Shown piece after piece: positions 7,742 to 14,262 of a stretch of 23,833 nt of DNA. Source of the stretch: RGVD01 sp040403075. GTDB taxonomy: Bacteria > Bacteroidota > Bacteroidia > UKL13-3. The first letter of the stretch is position 1. Each line of letters begins with the position of its first letter. The position numbers were made by a program, and so were the translations under genes. The notes under the pieces were generated by a model. The model saw only the letters and a list, made by a program, of their open reading frames with translations. It made no database searches and had not been told where the DNA came from. The DNA lies in the NCBI GenBank assembly GCA_040403075.1, contig JBBALJ010000049.1:1-23833 (forward strand). Direction: 5' to 3'.

Positions 7742-8040
7742 TCTGTGCTTACGATGAATGCAAGAAGCCATTTGAGCCAAAAACACACAATCAAAAGTAT
7801 TGTTCCGATGATTGCTGCAGAACAGCAACCAATCTTAAATTAAAGGAACAGTATTATGAAAAGAAAGCAAGATTAGCAGGCAAGAAAAGAGTCTGTAAAT
7901 CTTATGGGTGCAACGTAGTTTTAAGTAGATATAATGAAACAAGCATTTGCGATAGATGCGTTAGTGCTAAAAGAGAGAAAGAAAGACAAGACTTATTAAG
8001 GATGATCCAAAATGTCTCTGGCAAAACTGGTAAAGCCTAG
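7738..8040 (+). CDS. double zinc-finger protein
   Basis: This 100-aa protein carries two zinc sites. The first is Cys-x4-Cys (CAYDEC) with Cys-x3-Cys (YCSDDC) after the FEPKTHNQ turn, as in treble-clef fingers of nuclease-associated proteins. The second is Cys-x4-Cys (CKSYGC) with Cys-x2-Cys (CDRC). Between them lies a basic helix. It is translationally coupled to the Cas4-like nuclease by ATGA and overlaps the RuvC-like gene by 29 bases. It probably binds nucleic acid. No catalytic HNH His-Asn-His pattern is seen. Confidence 0.75.
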   Translation: MICAYDECKKPFEPKTHNQKYCSDDCCRTATNLKLKEQYYEKKARLAGKKRVCKSYGCNVVLSRYNETSICDRCVSAKREKERQDLLRMIQNVSGKTGKA

Positions 8041-8569
8041 AGCAAGTAAAGTATTGGGAATAGATGCCAGTACAAATAGCTTTGCCTTTTGCCTAATGAA
8101 TGGCAAGACTCCTGTGAAATGGGGGGAGATTACTTTTGAAGGTCAAGATGTTTATGAAAGAATCCTTGATGCTAAGCGTAAGATAAAAGCCTTTAAGAAT
8201 GAGTTAGATACAGACTTTGTTGTTATAGAAGCAGCAATTTCAGTTAAATCTGTACACACGGGAATGAAGATGGCTTACGTGTTTGGTGCTATAATGGGAG
8301 AGTTACTTAGTGATAATGTTGAAGTCAAGGAAGTTCACCCTATAACTTGGCAGTCTTATCTTGGTAATAAAAATTTTACAAAAGCGGAGAAGTTAGCAAT
8401 TAAAAATGAGTTCCCAGACAAATCAGACAATTGGATTAAAGGAAAGATCAGAGAGAGAAGAAAAGCCAAGACTATTGACTTCGCTAACTCTTTGGGTATT
8501 AAGACGGAATCAGACAACGTTGCGGATGCTGTTGGAATTGCGTGGTATGCTGTAAATGAAATTATATGA
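8012..8569 (+). CDS. ruvC: RuvC-like Holliday junction resolvase
   Basis: This 185-aa RNase-H-fold protein has Asp18 in LGIDASTNSF, Glu73 in FVVIEAA, and Asp168/Asp172 in ESDNVADAVGIAW, the acidic set of RuvC-type resolvases. It would cut four-way DNA junctions or branched replication intermediates before packaging. The start lies inside the preceding gene with AAGGATG about 8 nt upstream. The basic region KIRERRKAKTIDFA near residue 150 would contact DNA. With recA, the Cas4-like nuclease and the small PD-(D/E)XK candidate it completes a recombination set. Confidence 0.85.
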   Translation: MSLAKLVKPRASKVLGIDASTNSFAFCLMNGKTPVKWGEITFEGQDVYERILDAKRKIKAFKNELDTDFVVIEAAISVKSVHTGMKMAYVFGAIMGELLSDNVEVKEVHPITWQSYLGNKNFTKAEKLAIKNEFPDKSDNWIKGKIRERRKAKTIDFANSLGIKTESDNVADAVGIAWYAVNEII

Positions 8570-8717
8570 GTCAAAGGCTTGGTTAACCAAGCGGTATGTA
8601 GTTGAAAAGAAAACTACTGTTGAGATGGCGGAAGAAGCAAAGTGTTCTCACATGAGTATACAAAGAGCTTTAGAAAAGCATGGTCTCATAAAGAATCAAA
8701 GAAAATGGACTAAATGA
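8556..8717 (+). CDS. small helix-turn-helix DNA-binding protein
   Basis: This 53-aa protein (MKLYESK to RKWTK) is a bare helix-turn-helix of the homeodomain/sigma-region-4 sort: a basic first helix (WLTKRYVVEKK), TTVEMAEEAKCSH as helix and turn, then the recognition helix MSIQRALEKHGL and a basic tail. It begins inside the ruvC-like gene and ends in an ATGA overlap with the glycosyltransferase, so it is part of the same transcript. It could be a regulator or the DNA-binding part of a larger assembly; there is no other domain. Confidence 0.75.
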   Translation: MKLYESKAWLTKRYVVEKKTTVEMAEEAKCSHMSIQRALEKHGLIKNQRKWTK

Positions 8718-9397
8718 TTAACCTAACCTATAAAGTATTTCACATAGATAGCTTTGGAGAATCTTCTGAGGTACGCAAAAAACTTTCTTCTAAAATAGAT
8801 AAATACCTAGGAGACTTCTTTCCTAGACTTGATACTGAGACTGTGCTTATATCTAACAAAGAGCAATATGATTTGTTTAACATGCATCACCTTACGCTAA
8901 AGCCTACAAATGAATTTAAGTGGGGAGAGATTGGTGTATGGGCAAGCAACCTTCTTGCTATGCAGAATTTCTTAAAAACAGATCATGATTACCTTATGTT
9001 GATGGAAGATGATATACAGTTTGATTTGCTAACAGTTCCGCATTTATACATGCATATGAAAAATCTTCCTAAAGGTTGGGATGTTTTTAGTTATTATGTG
9101 CATCCAAATCAATTTAGTAGATACCCTGGAACAGATATAACTCAAATGGTGGTACCAGCCTATCAAGATTGGTCTATGCTTTGCTACATAGTAACAAGAA
9201 ATATGGCTGAAAAGATGTTAGCTGAAGTAAAAAATGGTTTTAATGAGCCTATTGATTGGCATATATTCAGGCATCCTGAAAGATACAAGGTGTATACGCT
9301 AGCACCAAGTGCTTTTCACCCAATTGAACTATATGAAACTAAATCTACATTTCAACAGAATGAAGACAGAATTTTGATTGACAAAGAGGGTATATAA
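8714..9397 (+). CDS. GT25-like glycosyltransferase, copy 1
   Basis: This 227-aa protein matches the GT25 (LPS/collagen galactosyltransferase-like) pattern: an N-terminal YKVFHID strand, then GEIGVWASN at residues 71-79 followed by a helix and DYLMLMEDD at 92-100, where the acidic pair binds metal and nucleotide sugar. GWDVFSYY, YQDWSMLCY and a C-terminal STFQQNED block are shared with the second copy at 23008. The start overlaps the previous stop as ATGA. The product may add sugars to a virion protein or to the host surface. The target is not shown by the sequence, and hydroxymethylated-DNA glucosylation is less likely because no base-modifying enzyme is seen. Confidence 0.8.
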   Translation: MINLTYKVFHIDSFGESSEVRKKLSSKIDKYLGDFFPRLDTETVLISNKEQYDLFNMHHLTLKPTNEFKWGEIGVWASNLLAMQNFLKTDHDYLMLMEDDIQFDLLTVPHLYMHMKNLPKGWDVFSYYVHPNQFSRYPGTDITQMVVPAYQDWSMLCYIVTRNMAEKMLAEVKNGFNEPIDWHIFRHPERYKVYTLAPSAFHPIELYETKSTFQQNEDRILIDKEGI

Positions 9398-9412
9398 GGA
9401 GTATAATAGATT
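9378..9412 (+). promoter_or_regulatory. consensus promoter for a leaderless mRNA
   Basis: TTGACA at 9378-9383, an 18-bp spacer and TATAAT at 9402-9407 make a near-perfect sigma-70-type promoter inside the end of the glycosyltransferase gene. The ATG of the FmdB-like gene lies 5 nt after the TATAAT, so the start site falls on the start codon. The AAGGA at 9396-9400 would be upstream of that start site but could serve read-through transcripts. Confidence 0.8.
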
Positions 9413-9595
9413 ATGCCTACATATGAATATAAGTGTTTAGATGATAAAAGTCATATTATTGAAGAGAAAAGAAGCATAGAAGACAGGGATCTTTTAATGA
9501 CCTGCCCATGTGGTTCTTATATGGCTAGAGTAATGGTAAACAATGTTGGAATACAGTTCAAAGGGTCAGGGTTTTATAAAACAGACAATGGATAA
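9413..9595 (+). CDS. FmdB-family zinc-ribbon protein
   Basis: This 60-aa protein has the FmdB ends: MPTYEYKC at the N-terminus and FKGSGFYKTD at the C-terminus. In usual family members the zinc ribbon has two Cys-x2-Cys pairs. Here the first is Cys8 and His14 (CLDDKSH) and the second is Cys31-x-Cys33 (CPCG), so the site is altered. FmdB-like proteins are small, often called putative regulators, and are found ahead of terminase genes in some phages, as here. It has its own consensus promoter and its stop overlaps the terminase small subunit start. Confidence 0.85.
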   Translation: MPTYEYKCLDDKSHIIEEKRSIEDRDLLMTCPCGSYMARVMVNNVGIQFKGSGFYKTDNG

Positions 9596-10112
9596 CGAAT
9601 TAGAATTAGCAGGCAAGTTTGATCAAATGAATAAAGTAGTTGAAGAACTACTTAAGGGAAGTACTCCAACGCAAATTGCTAGGAGTTTAGAACTTACCCG
9701 TGTTCAAGTTGAAAGCCACATCCAAACATGGAAAACAATGGTCCATGACAGCACAGCAATTAGAGAACGTGCTAAAGAAGCACTTGCTGGTGCAGACGAA
9801 CATTACAACATGCTTATCAAAGAAGCTTGGGTTACACTAAACCAAGCAGATGCTCAGGATTCTCCTGGAGTAAAAGCAACAGTACTAAAACTTATTGCAG
9901 ACATTGAAGCCAAGCGTATTGATATGCTTAACAAGGCGGGAGTTCTAGAGAACGACAGCATGGCTGATCAGATCCTAGAATCAGAAAGAAAACAAGACCT
10001 TTTAGTAAGTATACTAAGAGATGTAACCTCATCCTGTGAACATTGCAAGTGGGAAGTTGCTAAGAGATTGCAAGAGATAACAGGGCAAGTAGAAGCAGTT
10101 AACGCAGACTAA
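9588..10112 (+). CDS. terminase small subunit candidate
   Basis: This 174-aa helical protein lies directly ahead of the terminase large subunit and overlaps it by one base (TAATG). Residues about 15-50 (VVEELLKGSTPTQIARSLELTRVQVESHIQTW) read as a helix-turn-helix, as in small terminase subunits that recognise the packaging site. The rest is a long helical region (AKEALAGADEHYNML, VLKLIADIEAKRIDML) suited to oligomerisation, with Cys-x2-Cys (CEHCKW) near the C-terminus. I chose the ATG at 9588 over the TTG at 9543, which lies inside the FmdB gene. The call rests on position plus the helix-turn-helix. Confidence 0.7.
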   Translation: MDNELELAGKFDQMNKVVEELLKGSTPTQIARSLELTRVQVESHIQTWKTMVHDSTAIRERAKEALAGADEHYNMLIKEAWVTLNQADAQDSPGVKATVLKLIADIEAKRIDMLNKAGVLENDSMADQILESERKQDLLVSILRDVTSSCEHCKWEVAKRLQEITGQVEAVNAD

Positions 10113-11965
10113 TGGCAGATTTTAAAGACTTTATAGATGCCCTTGAGGGTGATGAGTTTTCTGAAAAACCAGTCACAATTGAACAATTTGTAACGGATAA
10201 GAATTATCTGGGGCTACCACCATTATCTCAGTATCAATATCAGATGATCCGTGCTATGACTCAAATCTATAAGCGTGAAACATTACATAAAATTTATGGA
10301 GCCGAAGAAGGCGAAAAGATATTTAAACAAAATTGTAGCGAAGTAATTCTGCAACTTGGTAAGGGTTCTGGAAAAGACTATACATCAACAATTGCTTGTG
10401 CTTATGTAGTGCATTTACTATTATGTTTAACAGAACCAGCTAAGTATTATGGCAAGCCACCTGGAGATGCTATTGATATTATTAACATTGCTATCAACGC
10501 CGTGCAAGCAAACCGAGTATTTTTCAAGGGTTTTAATCAACGTATTCAAAGATCCCCTTGGTTTCAAGGTAAGTATATTGCTAAGGCAAACATGGTTGAG
10601 TTTGATAAATCAGTTACAGTGCACTCAGGTCACTCCGAGTCAGAGGCTTGGGAAGGTTATAACGTACTTGTAATTATTCTTGATGAGATTTCAGGTTTTG
10701 AATTGGAATCTACAACTGGACATGCTCAAGCAAAAACAGCATCAGCTATTTACAAGATGTATCGTGCATCAGTTAACTCACGTTTCCCAGACTTCGGTAA
10801 AGTTATTTTGCTTTCATTCCCACGCTTTAAGATGGACTACATTCAACAAAAATACAATGAAGCAATTGCAGAAAAAGAAACTATTGTTAGACACCACAGA
10901 TTTAAAGTTGATCCAGATTTGCCAGACGGCATTGAAGGTAACGAGTTTGAAATTGAATGGGAAGAAGACCACATTGTTTCATACAAGATGCCAAAGATGT
11001 TTGCGCTTAAAAGACCTACTTGGGACATTAACCCTACAAGAAAGATTGAAGACTTTACTCCAGACTTTTACACAGACCCTACAGATGCCTTATCTCGTTT
11101 TGCCTGTATGCCACCAGATGCAACAGATGCGTTCTTTAAGAATAGAGCGGTGATTGAAAAAGCTTTTGCCAACCCAAAGCAGGGCGTAGATAACTATGGT
11201 AGATTTGATGATGATTTTAAACCAGACCCAGATAAACATTATTATGCCCACGTTGACTTAGCCCAAAAACATGACCATTGTGCGGTTGCAATGTCTCACG
11301 TAGATGGCTGGGTAACAATGAAGATTGGAGATAAGTATAAAGAAGCAGCACCAAGAATTGTAGTAGATGCAGTTAGATACTGGACACCTACAGCATCAAA
11401 GTCTGTTGATTTTACAGAAGTTAAAGATTACATTTTGTCATTAAGGCAAAGAGGATTTAATTTAAAAATGGTTACATTTGATAGATGGAACTCACACGAT
11501 ATGATGCAACAACTTAAGGCTAGTGGAATCAATTCTGAATTACTTTCTGTTGCTAAGAAGCACTACGAAGACATGTCTCTTACTTTAACTGAAGAAAGAT
11601 TACATGGCCCAAGGATCCAGCTTTTAGTTGATGAATTGCTTCAGCTACGTATTGTAAAGGACAAGGTAGACCACCCTAGGAAGGGTTCTAAGGACCTTTC
11701 AGACGCAGTTTGTGGTGCAGTGTACAACGCCATTGCTTTAACCCCTCCAGACATGGATAAGGAAGTAGAGATCTATAGTTATTCTGGTGTATTCTCCTCA
11801 GAGATTGATCAACTAAGGCGGGAATCAGATAATCGTTTAAAGAAAGACAAAGTAATTAGTCATCCAGATAAGCGTACAATGCCAGATAACCTAAGAGATT
11901 TTATGGGAATCTATGGCAAAGATGATGAAGATGAGTTCCCTATTGACAGCATGAGAGTGCTCTGA
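10112..11965 (+). CDS. terL: terminase large subunit
   Basis: This 617-aa protein is the DNA-packaging motor: an ATPase that drives genome into the prohead and a nuclease that cuts concatemers. The ATPase part has Walker A G83-KGSGKD with Lys88 and Walker B VIILDE with Asp191 and Glu192. The RNase-H-like nuclease part shows Asp382 (HVDLAQKHDH), Asp457 (VTFDRWNS) and Asp531 (KDLSDAVCGA). Length is somewhat above the usual 450-600 aa, with an acidic C-terminal extension (GKDDEDEFPID). It follows the small subunit candidate immediately. No portal gene follows, so the head module must lie elsewhere. Confidence 0.95.
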   Translation: MADFKDFIDALEGDEFSEKPVTIEQFVTDKNYLGLPPLSQYQYQMIRAMTQIYKRETLHKIYGAEEGEKIFKQNCSEVILQLGKGSGKDYTSTIACAYVVHLLLCLTEPAKYYGKPPGDAIDIINIAINAVQANRVFFKGFNQRIQRSPWFQGKYIAKANMVEFDKSVTVHSGHSESEAWEGYNVLVIILDEISGFELESTTGHAQAKTASAIYKMYRASVNSRFPDFGKVILLSFPRFKMDYIQQKYNEAIAEKETIVRHHRFKVDPDLPDGIEGNEFEIEWEEDHIVSYKMPKMFALKRPTWDINPTRKIEDFTPDFYTDPTDALSRFACMPPDATDAFFKNRAVIEKAFANPKQGVDNYGRFDDDFKPDPDKHYYAHVDLAQKHDHCAVAMSHVDGWVTMKIGDKYKEAAPRIVVDAVRYWTPTASKSVDFTEVKDYILSLRQRGFNLKMVTFDRWNSHDMMQQLKASGINSELLSVAKKHYEDMSLTLTEERLHGPRIQLLVDELLQLRIVKDKVDHPRKGSKDLSDAVCGAVYNAIALTPPDMDKEVEIYSYSGVFSSEIDQLRRESDNRLKKDKVISHPDKRTMPDNLRDFMGIYGKDDEDEFPIDSMRVL

Positions 11966-11971
11966 TAGAAT
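11943..11971 (+). promoter_or_regulatory. promoter TTGACA-N17-TAGAAT (extended -10)
   Basis: TTGACA at 11943-11948, 17 bp, then TGA-TAGAAT (TAGAAT 11966-11971). It overlaps the end of the terminase gene. The start site near 11978 gives a leader of about 24 nt with AAAGGA ahead of the ATG at 12002. Confidence 0.7.
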
Positions 11972-12001
11972 TACACCTACAACAACAAACAAAGGATAAA
12001 A

Positions 12002-12289
12002 ATGTTAGCAGATGGAACTATTAAAACTATTGAAGATGAAGAAGATATTTATATTTCACTTACATCTTTGTGCGAATACTTTGCACAATCAGCAGTAAAG
12101 ATGCGTGAAGAAGTAAAAGAAGTAAACCCAAATCAAAAGAAGTATGCTACAGGTTTAGTAGACATGATGAATACAATTGCTCAAGAAGTTATTGAGCTAG
12201 GCAAGTTTGAGGCACAGCGTAGACTTATTAATAGTCCTGCTGATCTATTGAAAATGATTGACAACAATCCATTCGGTAAGGTAGAATAA
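12002..12289 (+). CDS. acidic helical protein of unknown function
   Basis: This 95-aa protein is not recognised. The N-terminus is acidic (TIEDEEDIY), followed by long amphipathic helices (LCEYFAQSAVKMREEVKEV, VDMMNTIAQEVIELGKFEAQRR). It has its own promoter and an AAAGGA site 5-6 nt before the ATG. It separates the terminase from the tRNA cluster. No Cys clusters, signal or membrane segment are seen. Confidence 0.75.
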   Translation: MLADGTIKTIEDEEDIYISLTSLCEYFAQSAVKMREEVKEVNPNQKKYATGLVDMMNTIAQEVIELGKFEAQRRLINSPADLLKMIDNNPFGKVE

Positions 12290-12295
12290 AGTAAT

Positions 12296-12368
12296 TGCCC
12301 CATAGCTCAATTGGCAGAGCGTCGCACTGTTAATGCGGATGTTCCTGGTTCGAGTCCAGGTGGGGCAG
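12296..12368 (+). tRNA. tRNA-Asn (GTT)
   Basis: The cloverleaf is complete: acceptor TGCCCCA pairs with TGGGGCA, D stem GCTC/GAGC, anticodon stem TCGCA/TGCGG with loop CTGTTAA, and T stem CCTGG/CCAGG around TTCGAGT. The discriminator is G, as expected for Asn. The 3' CCA is not encoded. Confidence 0.93.
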
Positions 12369-12373
12369 CAAAA

Positions 12374-12410
12374 TTAGCAACTACTACAAGAAAGCGGTAT
12401 AATTATGACA
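12374..12410 (+). promoter_or_regulatory. promoter for a leaderless mRNA
   Basis: TTAGCA at 12374-12379 (4 of 6 to consensus), 18 bp, TATAAT at 12398-12403. The ATG at 12411 follows after 7 nt; an in-frame ATG at 12405 would be only 1 nt after the -10 and would lie upstream of the expected start site. Confidence 0.65.
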
Positions 12411-12620
12411 ATGACACAAGAAATTGCAGTAGAAGAAGAAATAAAGCAGTATGTACTTAGTCCACTTAATCGTTGTGACTCATGTGCTGCCGAAGCCTTG
12501 GTATTAATTAAAGGCGTAACAGGTGAACTAATGTTTTGTGGTCACCACTATAAGAAAAATGAAACCGCTCTTGCAGAATTTGCATACGAAATTATTGATG
12601 AGCGAGATAAACTAAAGTAA
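12411..12620 (+). CDS. DUF7455-like zinc-ribbon protein
   Basis: This 69-aa protein has NRCDSCAAEALV, then GELMFCGHHYKKNETAL, a Cys-x2-Cys plus Cys-x2-His site. The order (RCD-x-C-A-A, about 15 residues, GEL-x-FC-x-HH, then an acidic helix) matches the small zinc proteins annotated as DUF7455 in many Actinobacteria, whose function is unknown. The start is set by the TATAAT 7 nt upstream. It sits between two tRNA genes with its own promoter, so it may be an early or constitutively expressed gene. Confidence 0.75.
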   Translation: MTQEIAVEEEIKQYVLSPLNRCDSCAAEALVLIKGVTGELMFCGHHYKKNETALAEFAYEIIDERDKLK

Positions 12621-12637
12621 AAACTACTAAAGTTATT

Positions 12638-12711
12638 GGAGCAATAGCTTAGTTGGTTAAAGCCCCGAACTCATAATTCGGTAATCGTAGGTTCGAGTCC
12701 TACTTGCTCTA
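12638..12711 (+). tRNA. tRNA-Met (CAT)
   Basis: Acceptor GGAGCAA pairs with TTGCTCT (a G-U at 1-72), D stem GCTT/AAGC, anticodon stem CCGAA/TTCGG with loop CTCATAA, T stem GTAGG/CCTAC around TTCGAGT, discriminator A. The anticodon stem lacks the GC run of initiators, so it is an elongator Met. An Ile tRNA needing lysidine at C34 cannot be excluded. The CCA is not encoded. Confidence 0.9.
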
Positions 12712-12716
12712 CATAT

Positions 12717-12787
12717 TCCCAGATCGTCTAACGGTAGGACACCGCCCTTTGGAGGCGGGTATCTTGGTTCGAATCCAGGTCAGGGAG
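12717..12787 (+). tRNA. tRNA-Gln (TTG)
   Basis: Acceptor TCCCAGA against TCAGGGA has one A-A mismatch at the fifth pair. D stem GTCT/GGAC, anticodon stem CCGCC/GGCGG with loop CTTTGGA, T stem CTTGG/CCAGG around TTCGAAT, discriminator G. The variable loop is short (4 nt). The CCA is not encoded. Confidence 0.88.
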
Positions 12788-12790
12788 CAA

Positions 12791-12914
12791 GGCTATAGAC
12801 GACACATCTTAGGATGTTATAGTTACATATACACCCGAAACTCGGAAGAGTGGCGTGTGAGACAGATACAGCATGTACGTCATGTGCAACTGGAAGTCGC
12901 CATCGTCTATAGCC
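12791..12914 (+). ncRNA. candidate structured RNA inside the tRNA cluster
   Basis: The 130 bases between tRNA-Gln and tRNA-Gly contain no plausible gene but are bounded by a perfect 12-bp inverted repeat: GGCTATAGACGA at 12791-12802 and TCGTCTATAGCC at 12903-12914. Inside, three further hairpins can be drawn: ACATC/GATGT around TTAG (12804-12817); ACACCC with GGcGTGT enclosing ACTC-GGAA-GAGT with a GNRA loop (12831-12858); and GCATGT/ATGTGC (12871-12887). The result is a closed multibranch junction of about 124 nt. It has no TTCGA T-arm, so it is not a tRNA. Its family is unknown to me, and pairing was judged by eye only. Confidence 0.55.
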
Positions 12915-12917
12915 CCT

Positions 12918-12991
12918 GCGGATGTTGCATATTGGTAGTGCCTCTGCCTTCCAAGCAGAAGGGGTGAGTTCGATTCTCATCATCCGCTCCA
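12918..12991 (+). tRNA. tRNA-Gly (TCC), CCA encoded
   Basis: Acceptor GCGGATG pairs perfectly with CATCCGC, D stem GCAT/GTGC, anticodon stem TCTGC/GCAGA with loop CTTCCAA, T stem GTGAG/CTCAT around TTCGATT, discriminator T. It is the only tRNA in the window followed by CCA (12989-12991). Confidence 0.93.
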
Positions 12992-12992
12992 C

Positions 12993-13064
12993 GCCTCCTT
13001 AGCTCAGTGGTAGAGCAACGCACTTGTAATGCGTAGGTCATCCGTTCAAATCGGATAGGAGGCT
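12993..13064 (+). tRNA. tRNA-Thr (TGT)
   Basis: Acceptor GCCTCCT/AGGAGGC, D stem GCTC/GAGC, anticodon stem ACGCA/TGCGT with loop CTTGTAA, T stem ATCCG/CGGAT around TTCAAAT, discriminator T. It begins one base after the tRNA-Gly CCA. The CCA is not encoded. Confidence 0.93.
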
Positions 13065-13083
13065 CTGAGTAATTATTAAATAA

Positions 13084-13092
13084 TGGTATAAT
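13084..13092 (+). promoter_or_regulatory. extended -10 promoter
   Basis: TGG-TATAAT (TATAAT 13087-13092) after the tRNA cluster, with no convincing -35. The start site near 13099 gives a leader of about 20 nt containing AGAGGTG ahead of the ATG at 13120. Confidence 0.55.
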
Positions 13093-13119
13093 TAAACAAG
13101 AAAAGAGGTGTTAAAAAAT

Positions 13120-13662
13120 ATGAATAACAAATGTACAACTTGCGGATGCGATGATCTAGGTAATGATCACCACTATATTTCAGATACTGAAAAATGCACT
13201 TATTGTATTGATAAAGCACAAGGCCCATGCTGGGACGGATATGCATACGCTGGAACTAAAGAAAAAAATGGTAAAACTGTTCCTAATTGCATTCCCGTAA
13301 AAAAAGCAGACGGTGGCTATCAACCAAATGCAGGCATGAAAGCAGCAGCTGCTCGTGCAATCAAATGGAAAGAAGATGGAGAAGCAACTGGAGCAGGGAC
13401 ACCCGTAGGTTGGGGTCGTGCAAGAGATATTATTGCTGGAAAATCAATGTCGTTAGATACAGTTAAAAGAATGTATTCTTTCTTTTCACGCCATGAAGTT
13501 GACAAAAAAGGAAAAGATTGGGATAAACCTTCTAACGGAAAAATTATGTGGAATGCTTGGGGCGGAGATGCAGGATATGCATGGTCCCGTGCAATTGTTG
13601 CAAAAGAAGATAAGATTCAGAAAGAAATTTGGAATGGTGCATTTTCGCCGTTTACAAAATAA
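13120..13662 (+). CDS. probable virion-associated protein with zinc finger and C-terminal WNGAFSPF tag
   Basis: This 180-aa protein has three parts. Residues 1-60 hold Cys-rich segments (CTTCGC, CTYC) and PNCIPV. Residues about 70-165 form a conserved phage domain recognisable by KAAAARAIKWKED, GRARDIIAGK, VKRMYSFFSRHEVDKKGKDW and AWGGDAGYAWSRAI, which I associate with phage head or structural proteins but cannot name. The end is IWNGAFSPFTK, a peptide recurring in two later proteins. I chose the ATG at 13120 over the GTG at 13108 because AGAGGTG lies about 9 nt before it. Role in the virion is inferred from domain type and the shared tag. Confidence 0.75.
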   Translation: MNNKCTTCGCDDLGNDHHYISDTEKCTYCIDKAQGPCWDGYAYAGTKEKNGKTVPNCIPVKKADGGYQPNAGMKAAAARAIKWKEDGEATGAGTPVGWGRARDIIAGKSMSLDTVKRMYSFFSRHEVDKKGKDWDKPSNGKIMWNAWGGDAGYAWSRAIVAKEDKIQKEIWNGAFSPFTK

Positions 13663-13666
13663 TAAA

Positions 13667-14056
13667 ATGTCATTTAAAAAAGAATCAGCAGGTACAGAAA
13701 GATTATCTGGAGGTCCAGGATTTAAACTTGAGTTTAATGTTCCTGACTGTCAAGGTGGCTATGCTATCACTAAAGCTGGCTCAGGACAAGTAATTGGATG
13801 CTACACAACTAAAGAACACGCACAACAAGCAATGAATGCAATAGCAGTAAACGAACCAGATGTAACTAAATCATTAGAACCACAAGAAGGTATCGGATCA
13901 CTAAACTCATGGAATGGCGCATTTTCCCCTTTTGCCCATAAGCCAGTTACAGGTGAACCAATGACCCCTACATATAACACACCCCCACAGAAAGACGGAC
14001 AGCCGTCAGTAGGTTACGCTAATAGCTCAAGCCCTCATGGTAAGAGCAACAGTTGA
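13667..14056 (+). CDS. probable virion-associated protein with internal WNGAFSPF motif
   Basis: This 129-aa protein starts 4 bases after the previous stop without a clear ribosome site, so it is probably coupled. Residues 18-64 form a small domain (CQGGYAITK, GQVIGCYTTKEHAQQAMNAI, NEPD) that I have seen in phage structural proteins. SWNGAFSPF at residues 81-89 matches the end of the upstream protein. The last 40 residues are Pro/Gly/Ser-rich and look disordered. A longer frame starting at 13493 would overlap the upstream gene heavily and is not preferred. Its TGA lies inside the TTGACA of the next promoter. Confidence 0.7.
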   Translation: MSFKKESAGTERLSGGPGFKLEFNVPDCQGGYAITKAGSGQVIGCYTTKEHAQQAMNAIAVNEPDVTKSLEPQEGIGSLNSWNGAFSPFAHKPVTGEPMTPTYNTPPQKDGQPSVGYANSSSPHGKSNS

Positions 14057-14082
14057 CAAACAGATAATATAACTACTATAAT
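14053..14082 (+). promoter_or_regulatory. consensus promoter TTGACA-N18-TATAAT
   Basis: TTGACA at 14053-14058, 18 bp, TATAAT at 14077-14082: both hexamers are perfect. It overlaps the stop of the upstream gene and starts a transcript near 14089, about 174 nt ahead of the next ATG at 14263. Confidence 0.8.
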
Positions 14083-14133
14083 AAGGGGAAAGAATTCTTA
14101 TTGAATTCCTTAAAAACAATTAAAATCAAATAA

Positions 14134-14142
14134 TGATATAAT
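14134..14142 (+). promoter_or_regulatory. second, extended -10 promoter
   Basis: TGA-TATAAT (TATAAT 14137-14142) without a clear -35. The expected start site near 14149 is exactly where the structured leader begins. Confidence 0.6.
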
Positions 14143-14149
14143 ATTAATC

Positions 14150-14262
14150 TGCACCCCGTCACTGGGGAGTCGCAGGTTATGTCGGGGGAGACAGCGACGT
14201 TAAATAACTGGAATAGTCCTGAGTATGACTGTAAAAAACTGCTCATCTAACAAAGGGTGAAA
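14150..14262 (+). ncRNA. structured 5' leader, candidate cis-regulatory RNA
   Basis: The GC-rich, non-coding leader of the 14263 gene folds by eye into: CCCC/GGGG hairpin (14154-14167); GTCGC/GCGAC (14169-14198) enclosing TGTC/GACA with a GGGGGA loop and a one-sided AGGTTA bulge; and an H-type pseudoknot in which AGTC/GACT (14215-14230) has loop bases TGAGTA (14220-14225) pairing with TGCTCA (14240-14245) across an A-rich strand. The pseudoknot ends 7 nt before AAAGGG, the ribosome site. The arrangement is that of a translation-controlling riboswitch or protein-binding leader. It does not match a family I know; preQ1-I has the same topology but different conserved bases. Confidence 0.5.

Noticed and set aside
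12791..12914. A degenerate or intron-containing tRNA between Gln and Gly
   Set aside because: No T-arm TTCGA-type sequence or tRNA acceptor pairing is found; the closing 12-bp stem is longer than any tRNA stem.
12704..12967. Open reading frame of 87 codons across the tRNA cluster
   Set aside because: It runs through tRNA-Met, tRNA-Gln and tRNA-Gly and the inverted-repeat element, so the RNA genes explain the sequence; no ribosome site or protein motif supports it.
14150..14262. Identification of the 14150 leader as a preQ1-I riboswitch
   Set aside because: The A-rich strand and H-type topology agree, but the conserved loop bases and stem of preQ1-I are not present and no queuosine-type genes are nearby.
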